DNA of 64,000 nucleotides from Verrucomicrobiales bacterium (GCA_016795385.1 JAEUHI010000047.1:62001-126000), one strand, 5' to 3'; numbered from the stretch's first letter, positions 35,108-44,163 are shown. Made by a program: numbers and translations. Notes: generated by a model not told the origin, from the letters alone.

Positions 35108-37513
35108 ATGGAAGAGAATGCCGAAAATGCCCCTTTGTTGATGCATTGTCCCGAGTGCGGGAAAGCGCTCGACGTGTCGGGTCTCGCCCCCTACGCGAAG
35201 ATCGAGTGCCCTCACTGCGCCGCGGTCATCCGGGTGCGCACGACGATGGGGCAGTACGAGATCACCGGCCCGCTTGGCGAAGGTGGTATGAGCCAGGTCT
35301 TCCGCGCGCTCGACCGGAATCTCGGGCGGGAGGTGGCTTTGAAGATTCTCCACCAGTCACTGAGCCGGGATGAGTCTCTCATCGCGATGTTCGAGCGCGA
35401 AGCGAAGCTGACCGCGGCCATCGTCCATCCGAACGTGGTGAAGGTCTACACGGTCGGACGCGACCACGGCTACCTTTTCATCGCGATGGAGTTGCTGCAG
35501 GCGATCAGCCTCGAACACCTCATCGCCAACAAGGGCGCGCTCTCCGAGTCCGAGGTGCTCGGGATCGCACTCGATGTCTCGCGCGGTCTCCGCGCCGCCT
35601 ACGAGGAGCAGCTCATCCACCGCGACATCAAGCCGGGCAACATGCTCGTCACCGGAGAAGGCACGACGAAGCTCGTCGATTTCGGCCTTGCCCTTCAGCA
35701 GGGGGGCGAGGATCTCTCGGAAGATCTCTGGGCGACCCCTTTCTACGTGCCCCCGGAGAAGCTCGACGGGGCACCCGATACCTTCCTGGGCGACATCTAC
35801 AGCCTCGGCGCGACGCTGTATCACGCTCTCGCCGGCAAGCCGCCCTTTGATGCCAACACGTCGTCGATGGACGAATTGAAGGCGATCAAGAAGAACACCG
35901 TCGACCTCAAGTCGGCGGCCCCTGGACTCTCGAAGCCGACGATCCGTCTCGTTGAAAAAATGATGGCTTACCGTCCGGAGGATCGCGTGGCCTCCTACGA
36001 TGAGCTGATCGCCCAGATCGAGGCGGTGCGGAAGCGACAATTCGGGATCGAGGAGACGGGGCGTGGGCGCTCGAAGAAAAAGCGTGTCCGGACCCTCCTG
36101 ATCGGTGCTGGCTTGCTGGTCATCGCGGCGGTGACGGCCATCGTCTTCGCCATCCAGGGGCAGGGGACTGAAGAGGAAGGGGATCTCTCGATCGGTGGCG
36201 GCGAGCGCGTCATCAGCGCCGGCGATCAGACGATTTCGGGGATTTTTCAAGCGGCCCGCGAGCAGTTTGCGGCCGGTCGCTTCCGCGAGGCGGATGAGAA
36301 TTTCATGCGACTCGTGGCCGATCAGAATGTCCCGGCCTCGACCCGGATTTGGAGTCACTTTTTCCGCGGCACGATCAAGCTGTTTCAGGGGGACGAAACG
36401 GTCGCGCGCGAGTCGTTTCTCGAGGTCGTCCATCTCACTCCCGAGTCCGGCGCGACCAACGCCGAGGCGATCGGTTTTCTGAAGCGTGCCGCCGCACCGC
36501 TCGGCGACCCCTTGCCCGTGGTCGCCGATGAGGCGGATTTTTCGCCCGGATCCCTCGAGGCGCTGGGCCTGCTCGCCGCGGGATTGAAAAACTGGCAGGC
36601 CGGTCAATTCGCCTCGGGCGCGGATTTGCTCCAGCGATTCGCCACCGCTCAGGTGCCGGTGGAATTGCCTTGGCTCGCGCTCCTGCAAGGGACGGTGAAA
36701 CCTTTCCTCGAAGATTGGAAATTGATCCAGACGCTGCCCAATCCGACCGCTTCCGCAACGGATCTCGATGCCCAGAGCGAGACTCTGAAAAAGGCGGCCG
36801 AATCGCTCCGCACCCGGGGCGCGGCACCTCGGTTGGTGAAAGGCCGCATCGAGCGGATCGCGAAGATCCGCGAGCTCGCCGCCCGAGCCGCCGAACCGGA
36901 GCCGGTGCCCGCGATCGACCCGGCACCTGCCGTCGTTTCGCAAACGCCGACCGCCATCCCGGGGTCGGCCATGAGCCCCGCCGACCAGGCCGAGCTCGAT
37001 CGGCTCAAATCGCTCGTTGCCTCATTGGATTCCTACGCGGAGACCCTGCTCTTTACGGGAGCGGCGCAGCAATTGCAGGCCGAGACCTTCCAGACTCCGC
37101 TCGCCGTGTCGATACGCGATGAATTGGTGCGCGGCTGCGGAGAGGCCGGGAAGTTCTCCTCGCGCCTCGCGGAAGGCTTCACCTTGAAACCCTATGAGGG
37201 TGTCATCCGACGCCGTACCGGCAAGCCGCTCGAGGCGAAGGTGACCTCGGCGAAGGCGGAGGCTCTCGTGATCGATCTGGGATTCGGCCCGAATGAGGTG
37301 GACCTCGGCGAGTTTGCGCCCGATTGGTTGATCGAGGCTGGATTGCAAGTGCTGCCGCCCGTCGCCGCCGGCACCGCCGGGGACTGGGAATCGCTCGTTT
37401 ATTTCGGACTTTTCACCGGTCAGTCCGCTCTCGTCGAGGCCAAGGCGGGAGAACTCGCCGGAGTCGACCCGGAATTCGCGCGCCGCTGGGCCCTCGTGCA
37501 GCGGCTGCGCTGA
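35108..37513 (+). CDS. Membrane Ser/Thr protein kinase with N-terminal zinc ribbon
   Basis: The product has 801 residues from ATG 35108; ATG 35141 is possible. A zinc ribbon (Cys14, Cys17, Cys34, Cys37) precedes a Hanks-type kinase domain (about 47-320) with GEGGMSQVF, Lys79, HRDIKPGN (171-178) and DFG (191-193), so it should be active. One membrane segment (about 329-352) leads to a periplasmic region of about 450 residues that looks helical and TPR-like at first and has an SH3-like beta part near the end. The signal sensed is unknown. It diverges from kdsA and precedes the ClpX-like gene by 69 bases. Confidence 0.87.
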   Translation: MEENAENAPLLMHCPECGKALDVSGLAPYAKIECPHCAAVIRVRTTMGQYEITGPLGEGGMSQVFRALDRNLGREVALKILHQSLSRDESLIAMFEREAKLTAAIVHPNVVKVYTVGRDHGYLFIAMELLQAISLEHLIANKGALSESEVLGIALDVSRGLRAAYEEQLIHRDIKPGNMLVTGEGTTKLVDFGLALQQGGEDLSEDLWATPFYVPPEKLDGAPDTFLGDIYSLGATLYHALAGKPPFDANTSSMDELKAIKKNTVDLKSAAPGLSKPTIRLVEKMMAYRPEDRVASYDELIAQIEAVRKRQFGIEETGRGRSKKKRVRTLLIGAGLLVIAAVTAIVFAIQGQGTEEEGDLSIGGGERVISAGDQTISGIFQAAREQFAAGRFREADENFMRLVADQNVPASTRIWSHFFRGTIKLFQGDETVARESFLEVVHLTPESGATNAEAIGFLKRAAAPLGDPLPVVADEADFSPGSLEALGLLAAGLKNWQAGQFASGADLLQRFATAQVPVELPWLALLQGTVKPFLEDWKLIQTLPNPTASATDLDAQSETLKKAAESLRTRGAAPRLVKGRIERIAKIRELAARAAEPEPVPAIDPAPAVVSQTPTAIPGSAMSPADQAELDRLKSLVASLDSYAETLLFTGAAQQLQAETFQTPLAVSIRDELVRGCGEAGKFSSRLAEGFTLKPYEGVIRRRTGKPLEAKVTSAKAEALVIDLGFGPNEVDLGEFAPDWLIEAGLQVLPPVAAGTAGDWESLVYFGLFTGQSALVEAKAGELAGVDPEFARRWALVQRLR

Positions 37514-37582
37514 GGGAGTCCGGTCCAAAATCAGGGCGAACTTGTAATCGTCGCGGCCCTGTCGGATCGTAACCTCCACGAC

Positions 37583-39196
37583 ATGCCTGGCAAAGACGAC
37601 GACAAATCATCCTTTCCCGATCCCGAGGAAATCACGCGCAAACTGAGCGACTTCCTGCGCTCGAATTTCGGAGACAACGTTTCTTTCACCACCATGACCG
37701 AGCCCGGGTCGCCTTTCGGTCAGGCTTCGGCCGCGGGCGGTGAGGATCACGATCTGCGTAGCGATGCGGCCTTTTCTCCCGAACTCGATTTCGATCTCAT
37801 CCCGCGCCAGATCAAGGATCACCTCGACCGTTACGTGATCCGGCAGGATGAGGCGAAAAAAGCCCTCGCCATCGCGGTGTGCGATCACTACCACCACGCC
37901 GCCTATCTGAAGCGGCTCGCGGAGACCGATCCGGGCGAGGCCAAGCGGGTCGAGTTTGCGAAACAAAATGTCATCATCGTCGGCCCGACCGGCGTGGGCA
38001 AAACCTACCTCGTCAAACACATCGCCGAGCTCATCGGCGTGCCCTTCGTGAAGGCCGACGCCACCAAATTCTCCGAGACCGGTTATGTCGGCGGCGACGT
38101 CGATGACCTCGTCCGCGAGCTTGTGCGCAAGGCCGACGGCAACGTCGAACTCGCTCAATACGGCATCGTCTATCTCGATGAGATCGACAAGATCGCGAGC
38201 GCTGCCAATGTCGGCGGTCGCGATGTCAGCGGTCGCGGCGTGCAGACGACCCTGCTGAAGCTGATGGAGGAAACCGAGGTGCCCGTGCGCAACCCGCAGG
38301 ACATGCAGTCGCAGATGCAGGCCATGTTCGAGATGAGCCGCAACGGGGGCAAGCCCACCCGCGAGACGATCAACACGCGACACATTCTCTTCATCGTCAG
38401 CGGCGCCTTTTCCGGACTCGAAAAGATCATGGACCGCCGCCTCCGCCAGGGGCCGATCGGCTTTGTCACGAGCACGGAAGAGCCCGACGCCGTGGAGTCG
38501 AAGGGGCCCCGTGAACCCATCACCCAGGATTTCATCGACTTTGGTTTCGAGGCCGAGTTCATCGGTCGTCTCCCCGTGCGTGTCGTCTGCGAGCCGCTCG
38601 CGGCCGACGATCTTTTCGAGATCATGAAGCACTCCGAGGGCAGTCTCATCCGTCAGTATGAGCGCGAGTTCGAATCCTACGGGATCCGTGCCGAATTTAC
38701 CGACGAGGCCCTCCACGCCATCGCCGAAGCGGCGGCGAGGGAAAAGACCGGCGCGCGCGGTCTCATGACCGTGTGCGAGCGGCTCCTGCGTCATTTCAAA
38801 TTCGAGCTGCCCGGCACGAGTGTGGCCGAGCTGCGGATCACGGAGGAACTCGTCGCCGATCCCGCCGCGACCCTTTCCGCGATTCTCGCCGGGGCGGCTC
38901 CGGTGGGGGATCCCCGCATCGTCGCCGAGGTCGCCACCTTCCGGAGGAAATTCGAGGCCGAGCACGGCGTGCGGCTCGCGTTTGATGCGGCGGCCGTCGC
39001 GAGGTTGACGGTGCTGGCGGAAGAGAGTGGTCGGAGCGTGCCGGACTTGTGCGCCGAGAAATTTCGTGACTTCCACTTCGGCCTGCAGCTGATCCGGAAA
39101 AACACCGGCCAAACGACCTTTCCCGTCACCGCCGAAGCGATCGATGATCCTGACAAATACCTCAGCAATCTGGTGGTCGCGAGTTACCGCGGGTGA
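37583..39196 (+). CDS. ClpX-like AAA+ unfoldase without the zinc-binding domain
   Basis: The 537-residue AAA+ protein has Walker A GPTGVGKT (134-141), pore loop GYVG (167-170), Walker B IVYLDE (195-200), second pore region RDVSGRGVQ (213-221) and Arg finger region EFIGRLP (325-331), all as in ClpX. A ClpP-docking IGF tripeptide is at 292-294. The N-terminal four-Cys zinc domain of ClpX is missing and replaced by an acidic stretch, and about 90 extra residues at the C-terminus follow the usual end. It may be a second ClpX partner of ClpP with its own substrates. Confidence 0.85.
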   Translation: MPGKDDDKSSFPDPEEITRKLSDFLRSNFGDNVSFTTMTEPGSPFGQASAAGGEDHDLRSDAAFSPELDFDLIPRQIKDHLDRYVIRQDEAKKALAIAVCDHYHHAAYLKRLAETDPGEAKRVEFAKQNVIIVGPTGVGKTYLVKHIAELIGVPFVKADATKFSETGYVGGDVDDLVRELVRKADGNVELAQYGIVYLDEIDKIASAANVGGRDVSGRGVQTTLLKLMEETEVPVRNPQDMQSQMQAMFEMSRNGGKPTRETINTRHILFIVSGAFSGLEKIMDRRLRQGPIGFVTSTEEPDAVESKGPREPITQDFIDFGFEAEFIGRLPVRVVCEPLAADDLFEIMKHSEGSLIRQYEREFESYGIRAEFTDEALHAIAEAAAREKTGARGLMTVCERLLRHFKFELPGTSVAELRITEELVADPAATLSAILAGAAPVGDPRIVAEVATFRRKFEAEHGVRLAFDAAAVARLTVLAEESGRSVPDLCAEKFRDFHFGLQLIRKNTGQTTFPVTAEAIDDPDKYLSNLVVASYRG

Positions 39197-39308
39197 GGGG
39201 ATCGGGACCGCTAAGTTTCGCTGATAGGCGCTGATTCGGAGGATCGGCGTGGAGCCTCATCCGCAGCCTGGTTCAGACCGGGAAGTCGGGAGTGGCACCG
39301 GATGCTTC

Positions 39309-39336
39309 TTGACACGTGCTACGTGAGACATAAAAT
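39309..39336 (+). promoter_or_regulatory. Promoter of the toxin-antitoxin pair, placed for a leaderless transcript
   Basis: TTGACA (39309-39314), a 16-base spacer and TAAAAT (39331-39336) are close to consensus. Only seven bases separate the -10 box from the antitoxin ATG at 39344, so the transcript would begin at the start codon. The spacer contains CACGTGCTACGTG, two offset CACGTG-like half sites that could bind the antitoxin. Confidence 0.65.
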
Positions 39337-39343
39337 GGATCAC

Positions 39344-39607
39344 ATGAAGACAGCGACCGTTCGTGAACTTCGCAACGATTTCCCCCGCATCGAAGCGTGG
39401 GTCAACGAAGGAGAGTCTGTCCATATCAGCAAGCGGGGCAAGGTGATCGCCACGCTCGTGCCCGCCTCCGCGAATGCCGGGGAGAGCAGCGTTGTTCCGA
39501 AGCCCGATATCATGGCCAGGCTCCGCGAGACCTGGGGCGAGCGCGTGTTCAGTCTGGAAGAGGTCGCCGCCATGAGGGAGGATGAACTCAAGGGGGACCT
39601 TGGCTGA
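39344..39607 (+). CDS. Type II antitoxin, Phd/YefM family
   Basis: The protein has 87 residues from ATG 39344 (MKTATVRELRNDFPRIEAW). The N-terminal Phd/YefM DNA-binding fold includes the typical VHISKRGKVIATLVP strand pair; the C-terminal tail (PDIMARLRETWGERVFSLEE) would wrap the toxin. It overlaps the PIN toxin gene by one base (TGATG). The promoter directly upstream fits autorepression by the antitoxin or complex. Confidence 0.9.
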   Translation: MKTATVRELRNDFPRIEAWVNEGESVHISKRGKVIATLVPASANAGESSVVPKPDIMARLRETWGERVFSLEEVAAMREDELKGDLG

Positions 39608-40059
39608 TGTCTGCTTATCCGGATACGTCCTTTCTGTGCGCCCTTTACCGGCATCAGGCGAATTCGCCTCAGGCGGCCGCCTACTTTCAGGCAATGCCTG
39701 GGCCGCTGGAGGTGAGCACCCTTTTGCTCTACGAGTTCAAGCAATCCGTCCGGTTTCAGATTCGCCTCCACCGTCACGATCCGGAGAAGGGATACCCCAA
39801 GCCGGAAGGGATGAAGATGCTGGCGGATCTGAAGTCGGACTTGATCAGCGGAGCGGTCGTCGTGATCCCGGCGCCGTGGCCGCAGGTTCACGGTGCGGCG
39901 GAGCGCCTGAGCGAGCTTTACACGGATGCCAACGGCCACCGCTGCATGGACATCCTTCATGTGGCGACCGCGATCGAGCTGGGAGTCCGGGAATTCCTCA
40001 CCTTCGACGGAAATCAGAAGAAACTCGCGGAGAGCGAGGGGCTTGTGGTGCCGGTGTGA
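39607..40059 (+). CDS. Type II toxin, PIN-domain RNase (VapC-like)
   Basis: The 150-residue PIN protein has acidic residues Asp6, Glu43, Asp115 and Asp134 in the usual order, forming the Mg-binding centre of a ribonuclease that typically cleaves tRNA or rRNA. It is coupled to the antitoxin upstream by a one-base overlap. Together they form a complete, apparently intact toxin-antitoxin module. Confidence 0.9.
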   Translation: MSAYPDTSFLCALYRHQANSPQAAAYFQAMPGPLEVSTLLLYEFKQSVRFQIRLHRHDPEKGYPKPEGMKMLADLKSDLISGAVVVIPAPWPQVHGAAERLSELYTDANGHRCMDILHVATAIELGVREFLTFDGNQKKLAESEGLVVPV

Positions 40060-40066
40060 GAGGAGT

Positions 40067-40151
40067 GGACGTAGGGCGGATTTTCAGTCCGTCCCACGGA
40101 TCTCGTGCCGGCGGATCACCACGTCTGTAGCCGAGGTCATTGACCTCGGGG
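40067..40151. repeat. Intergenic palindromes after the toxin gene
   Basis: GTGGACGTAGGGCGGATTTT (from 40067) repeats the element at 28178 with a partly decayed right arm (AGTCCGTCC). Then the perfect palindrome CCGAGGTCA-T-TGACCTCGG lies at 40133-40151. Neither is followed by a T-run. Confidence 0.7.
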
Positions 40152-40172
40152 GAGGATCGAGAGCGTCCAACC

Positions 40173-41057
40173 TCACCCCCGGCGCAAATTCACAAACTCG
40201 AACAAGACCTGTTCGAGGGGCTCGTCGGTGGAGACGAGGCGATACGCCGTCCCGTGTCGCGCGCAGAGTTTGCGGATCGCTTCGAGATGCGCGTTGAGGC
40301 GCTGTAGGTAACCTGCCTTGGCCGCGGTGGGATCGATGAAGAGATCCTTCTGGCTTTCCTTGTCGCGGAAGTGGGTCGCTTTGGCGAAGTCGAAATCGAG
40401 TTCGCGCGGATCGAGGAATTGGAAGACGGCGATCTCGTGACGTCCCGCCGCGAAGTAACCGATCTGTTTTTCGAGTTCCTCGATCGGGGCAAGGAGGTCG
40501 GAAAGGAGGACGACGAGGCTGCGTTTGCGGATCAGCTCGTGGAGTCCCTTCATCGCCGCGCCGAGGTCGGTGCTTTCGCCGGCCGGGGCCTTTTCGAGCT
40601 GCAGGAGTATCTGCCGCAATTGTCCGGGACGATTGCGGGCGGGAAGGTGGCTGTCGATGCCGCGGTCGAAGGTGGTGAGACCGACCGCGTCCTGTTGTCC
40701 CATCAGGAAATAGGCGAAAGTCGCGGCGAGGGTCGCGGAGTAATCGGCCTTCGAGTAGGAGCCCGAGCCATAGGTCATCGACTTGCTGCGGTCGAGGAGG
40801 AGGTGGGCGCGGAGGTTCGTCTCGTCTTCGAATTTTTTGATGTAGGCGCGGTCGCTGCGGGCCATCACCTTCCAGTCGAGGAAACGCGTGTCGTCGCCCC
40901 GGGTGTAGGGACGGTATTCGCTGAACTCGACCGAGAAACCATGGTAAGGAGAACGATGCAGCCCTTTCCAAAAGCCTTCCATGACCATGCGCGCCCGCAG
41001 CTCGAGCGACTTCACGCGCATCAAGGCGGCAGGATCGAGATAGGAGAGGGGGGGCAT
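40173..41057 (-). CDS. DUF58 domain protein
   Basis: The 294-residue protein has the DUF58 signature YRPYTRGDDTRFLDWKVMARSD at about 48-69 and a following von Willebrand A-like fold (LLLDRSKSM, about 86-95, a degenerate DxSxS metal site). It lacks membrane segments. Its partner MoxR ATPase lies 262 bases upstream on the same strand; MoxR-DUF58 pairs are widespread and thought to act as chaperones for metal or substrate insertion. The other members of such clusters (BatA/B-like) are absent here. Confidence 0.9.
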   Translation of the reverse strand: MPPLSYLDPAALMRVKSLELRARMVMEGFWKGLHRSPYHGFSVEFSEYRPYTRGDDTRFLDWKVMARSDRAYIKKFEDETNLRAHLLLDRSKSMTYGSGSYSKADYSATLAATFAYFLMGQQDAVGLTTFDRGIDSHLPARNRPGQLRQILLQLEKAPAGESTDLGAAMKGLHELIRKRSLVVLLSDLLAPIEELEKQIGYFAAGRHEIAVFQFLDPRELDFDFAKATHFRDKESQKDLFIDPTAAKAGYLQRLNAHLEAIRKLCARHGTAYRLVSTDEPLEQVLFEFVNLRRG

Positions 41058-41063
41058 TGGGGA

Positions 41064-41148
41064 CGGCGCGGAGCGCCGGTAAAAGGTGGGAAAGTAAAAG
41101 GTAAAAGGTCCGGAGTGAGGGAGTGGTGGAGTTTTGGAGTGGTGGGGA
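41064..41148. repeat. Composite repeat leader before the DUF58 gene
   Basis: Read towards the gene on the minus strand, CCACCACTCC-type repeats (41148-41112) are followed by ACCTTTT heptamers (41111-41079), then the hairpin CGGCGC-TCC-GCGCCG (41078-41064) and the ATG at 41057. A copy in the opposite orientation, about 94% identical over 68 bases, precedes pheT. Confidence 0.88.
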
Positions 41149-41251
41149 AGCTGGAATTTGCGAGATCTGCGGTTATCAGCGGAGATCCGCTCTCATCGGC
41201 GTTCCAATTTTCGAATGGTTTCGATCGACTTGGCTTTCAGATTTCCACGCG

Positions 41252-41290
41252 GATGGCCGCAGATGGCCGCAGATGGCCGCAGATGGCCGG
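41252..41290. repeat. GATGGCCGCA tandem repeat
   Basis: Nearly four copies of the ten-base unit GATGGCCGCA lie upstream of the DUF58 leader and just after the moxR stop. The unit belongs to the CCGCAGATGG family also found between purQ and purM. Confidence 0.85.
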
Positions 41291-41319
41291 GGATTTGCGC
41301 AGATGATTCTTTTGAAGGC

Positions 41320-42381
41320 TCACTTCTCCGGCGTCAGCTCGATTACTTTCTTGATCACATCCTCCACCGTGATGCCTTCGGCTTCGGCGCGGTAGTTCGT
41401 GAGAATGCGATGTCTCAGCACCGGGGCGGCGAGGGTGCGGATGTCTTCGTAGGTGACATGCGACCGGCCGTCGAGGAGGGCGCGGGTCTTCGCTCCGAGG
41501 ACGAGGCTTTGGCCGGCGCGGGTGCCGGCACCCCAGTTCACCCACTCGTTCACGTAGGCGGGGGTGTGCTTCTGTCCCGGCCGGGAATTCGCGGCGAGGC
41601 GCACCGCGTAGCGCACCACTTCCTCGGCGATGGGGACGCGGCGGACGACCTGATGGCACTTGAGGAGATCCGCTCCGGTGAAGACGGATTTCACCTCCTC
41701 GGCTCCGGCTCCGGTGGTCTGGGAAACGACCGCGACCTCTTCGTCCTCGCTCAGGTAATCGATCACGATGTTGAACATGAAACGGTCGAGCTGGGCCTCG
41801 GGCAGGGGATAGGTGCCCTCCATCTCGATGGGGTTCTGCGTCGCGAGGACAAAGAAGGGTTTGTCGAGCTGCAGGCTGTGGCCCGCCACCGTCACCTGCT
41901 TTTCCTGCATCGCCTCGAGGAGGGCGGCCTGGGTCTTCGGCGGGGTGCGGTTGATTTCGTCGGCGAGGATGAGGTTCGCGAAGATGGGGCCGGGATTGAA
42001 AACGAGCTCGCGTTTCCCCTCGGCGGTATCCTCGAGGATCTCCGTGCCGGTGATGTCCGAGGGCATCAGATCGGGGGTGAACTGGATGCGGTTGAAGGAA
42101 AGTTCGAAAACCTTCGCGAGCGTGCTGACGAGCAGCGTCTTGGCGAGGCCGGGCGCACCCGTGACGAGGCAATGGCCGCCCGAGAGCAGGGCAATCAGCA
42201 TTTGCTCGACGACTTCGTCCTGCCCGATGATGACCTTGCGCAGTTCCTTACCGATGGTGGTGCGGGCTTCGGCGAGTTTGCCGGCCATTTCCTCCTCGAG
42301 GTCGACGGGCGCGGCCACCGGGGCTTCCGATTCGGGGGAGAGGTCGTCTTCGGGCACGGGAGTCGGGTCATCGTCGCTCAT
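41320..42381 (-). CDS. MoxR family AAA+ ATPase
   Basis: The protein has 353 residues from ATG 42381, after an acidic N-terminal tail of about 35 residues. Walker A GAPGLAKT (75-82), Walker B LILADEINR, the MoxR signature PPKTQAALLEAMQEKQVT and sensor motif LATQNPIEMEGTYPLPEAQLDRFMF are all present. MoxR ATPases act as chaperones, generally with a DUF58/vWA partner, which here is the next gene downstream. Confidence 0.94.
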   Translation of the reverse strand: MSDDDPTPVPEDDLSPESEAPVAAPVDLEEEMAGKLAEARTTIGKELRKVIIGQDEVVEQMLIALLSGGHCLVTGAPGLAKTLLVSTLAKVFELSFNRIQFTPDLMPSDITGTEILEDTAEGKRELVFNPGPIFANLILADEINRTPPKTQAALLEAMQEKQVTVAGHSLQLDKPFFVLATQNPIEMEGTYPLPEAQLDRFMFNIVIDYLSEDEEVAVVSQTTGAGAEEVKSVFTGADLLKCHQVVRRVPIAEEVVRYAVRLAANSRPGQKHTPAYVNEWVNWGAGTRAGQSLVLGAKTRALLDGRSHVTYEDIRTLAAPVLRHRILTNYRAEAEGITVEDVIKKVIELTPEK

Positions 42382-42515
42382 AAAAGGGGGGGGAAATCGG
42401 GAATGCGCAGACCTTAGCGGGAACTGCGCCGCAGGGGAAAGGAAAAAACTGGCCGGATGGCGCGGGGTGGCGGGTAAGTTGCCAGTGATTGGGTAAATCC
42501 TCACAAAGCTACCCC

Positions 42516-42699
42516 ATGCACCGGCGATCCGCGACCCACCGAGCCCTCACGTGGTGGTTTCTTCTACTCGGATTTGCCTTCAGCGTTCCCGGGCCGGTGA
42601 GTCTGATCCCGAGCGTGGAAGCGGCCTCGGCTTGTGCGTCGAAGCCCCAACCCCGTCCTCGAGATCGGCAACATCGGTTTCCGCGTGGCAGGTCCTTGA
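42516..42699 (+). pseudogene. Remnant of a SUMF1-domain exported protein gene
   Basis: The first part encodes a signal peptide ending LIPSVEAASACAS, which matches the FIPSVEAASASAS of the intact gene at 45513. From 42649, in a different frame, NPVLEIGNIGFRVAGP and a stop match the last residues of that gene (NPVSHFIDLGFRVAGSVE). About 300 internal codons are missing. So this is a paralog reduced to its two ends by deletion and frameshift. A degenerate GGCGAAGCC repeat downstream (42906-42917) also matches the sequence after the intact copy. Confidence 0.8.
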
Positions 42700-42966
42700 A
42701 GGGACTCGCTTTCGGCGTGTCCTGCGGTGAGGCTTCGCCCGTTTGCGGGCGCTGTCGCGCCGTGGCAGTCTTTTGCCTCTTACTCTCTCATTAACCCACC
42801 GGGGGCACCTAGCCTGCGGGGGGGCTGCGGCATCGCTTGGCTGGATGGCGAGCGCTCACGCGCCGTGGCAGGCTTTATGACCGAGCCGAAGGCGGGGGAT
42901 TGAATGGGCGAAGCCTTTTGGGGCCCGCGGATCGTTATCGGACACACCATGCGGGCATAGGCCTCC

Positions 42967-44127
42967 CTAACTCCGCCGCGGATCGCTCACCCCGCCCCCG
43001 GGCGAAAACTCCCGGCGCATTTCTCCGATAGGAAGAAAGACGACCTTCCATCCGTTCCGTTCCTGCTCATAGCGGTCCCGAATATTGGGGCTGACGAGGT
43101 AGTTCCGGCCTTCGGGATAGTTCGCCCGGAAGGCCGCGAGGTTGCGGGTTTCGAATGAGTCGACGCTCCACTTACACTCGATCGCATCGACGGCTCCCCG
43201 CCCTTTAGGCAGGACGAAGTCGATCTCCCGGCGTTGCTTGTCGCGCCAGTAGGAGACATTGGCCACCGGAAGCGAAACCAGTGTATCGAGGACGAGATGC
43301 TCCCACAGCACTCCGCGGTCTTCGGGGCGAAGCGAATCCCAGCCCCGCGCGTAACAGACAAAGCCGGTGTCGAACCCGTAGAGTTTCGGCTGACCGACGA
43401 TCTCCCGCCGTCCGCCCTCCGCGTAGGGCCGCAGCAATCGGGCCACGTGCGTGACCTGGAGCACCTCAAGCCAGGACATCACCGTCGGCCGGGTCACTCC
43501 GGCGTGTTTGGCGAGCGACGTGACCTCGATCAATCCGCCGCTCTGTCGCAGGACCAGTTCGACGAAGCGCAAAAACTCCGTCCGTTTCGCCAGGCGAAAG
43601 AGCTCCTGCACGTCCCTCGCAAAATAGGAGTCCAGCCATTCCGCATAAAACCCGGCATCGGCCCCGAGCAGGGCCGGCGGCAATCCTCCGCGAAGCAATC
43701 GACCTTCGAGATCGGAAACGCCGAAGCTCCCCGTTTCCTCGGCAAGCACCGGCACCATCTCCACGGCGCGCTTTCGCCCCGTCAGGCTGTCCCGGAATTT
43801 ATGCGTCGCCGCCAGGGTGGAGGAGCCGGTAGCCAGCACCCGGACTTCGGGGAAGGCATCCGCAGCGATCTTCAGAATCCGGCTCGGGTCCGGCAGTTGA
43901 TGCACTTCGTCCAGCACCACAAGCCCTTTGCCGATCGATCGAAAAAAACTTTCCGGATCCCGAAGGCGCTCTGCCGAGCTCGGCAGGTCGCAGTTCAAAA
44001 ACACCTCGGCACCGAGAGACTGGGCAAGCACCGTCTTTCCGGATCGCCTCACTCCGCTAAGCCAGACGATCGGGGCTTTCCGGAAGGCTGCCTCGATTCT
44101 CTCCCGCCAAATGGGCCTGGCTATCAT
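42967..44127 (-). CDS. ATP-binding protein, AAA_14/DUF4143 (copy 1)
   Basis: The protein has 386 residues from ATG 44127, at which a well-placed promoter ends. It has Walker A GVRRSGKT (25-32), Walker B LVVLDEVHQ, a helix-turn-helix-like region (LAKHAGVTRPTVMSWLEVLQ) and a C-terminal DUF4143 restriction-endonuclease-like part (REIDFVLPKGRGAVDAIECKW) with the D-x(n)-ExK-type residues. These proteins are common in accessory DNA; their function is unknown. It neighbours another member of the same family but the two are only distantly alike. Confidence 0.88.
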   Translation of the reverse strand: MIARPIWRERIEAAFRKAPIVWLSGVRRSGKTVLAQSLGAEVFLNCDLPSSAERLRDPESFFRSIGKGLVVLDEVHQLPDPSRILKIAADAFPEVRVLATGSSTLAATHKFRDSLTGRKRAVEMVPVLAEETGSFGVSDLEGRLLRGGLPPALLGADAGFYAEWLDSYFARDVQELFRLAKRTEFLRFVELVLRQSGGLIEVTSLAKHAGVTRPTVMSWLEVLQVTHVARLLRPYAEGGRREIVGQPKLYGFDTGFVCYARGWDSLRPEDRGVLWEHLVLDTLVSLPVANVSYWRDKQRREIDFVLPKGRGAVDAIECKWSVDSFETRNLAAFRANYPEGRNYLVSPNIRDRYEQERNGWKVVFLPIGEMRREFSPGGGVSDPRRS

Positions 44128-44135
44128 GCAAGCGC

Positions 44136-44163
44136 ATTTTACATTTGGGCGTCTATTTGTAAA
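44136..44163 (-). promoter_or_regulatory. Promoter with inverted repeat before DUF4143 copy 1
   Basis: On the minus strand TTTACA (44163-44158), a 16-base spacer and TAAAAT (44141-44136) form a near-consensus promoter ending eight bases before the ATG, again suggesting a leaderless transcript. The boxes overlap an inverted repeat, TTTACA-N14-TGTAAA, that could be an operator. Confidence 0.65.

Noticed and set aside
42700..42966. Possible gene or insertion sequence between the SUMF1 remnant and DUF4143 copy 1
   Set aside because: Only short frames and degenerate repeats are present; no transposase motif or terminal repeats are visible.
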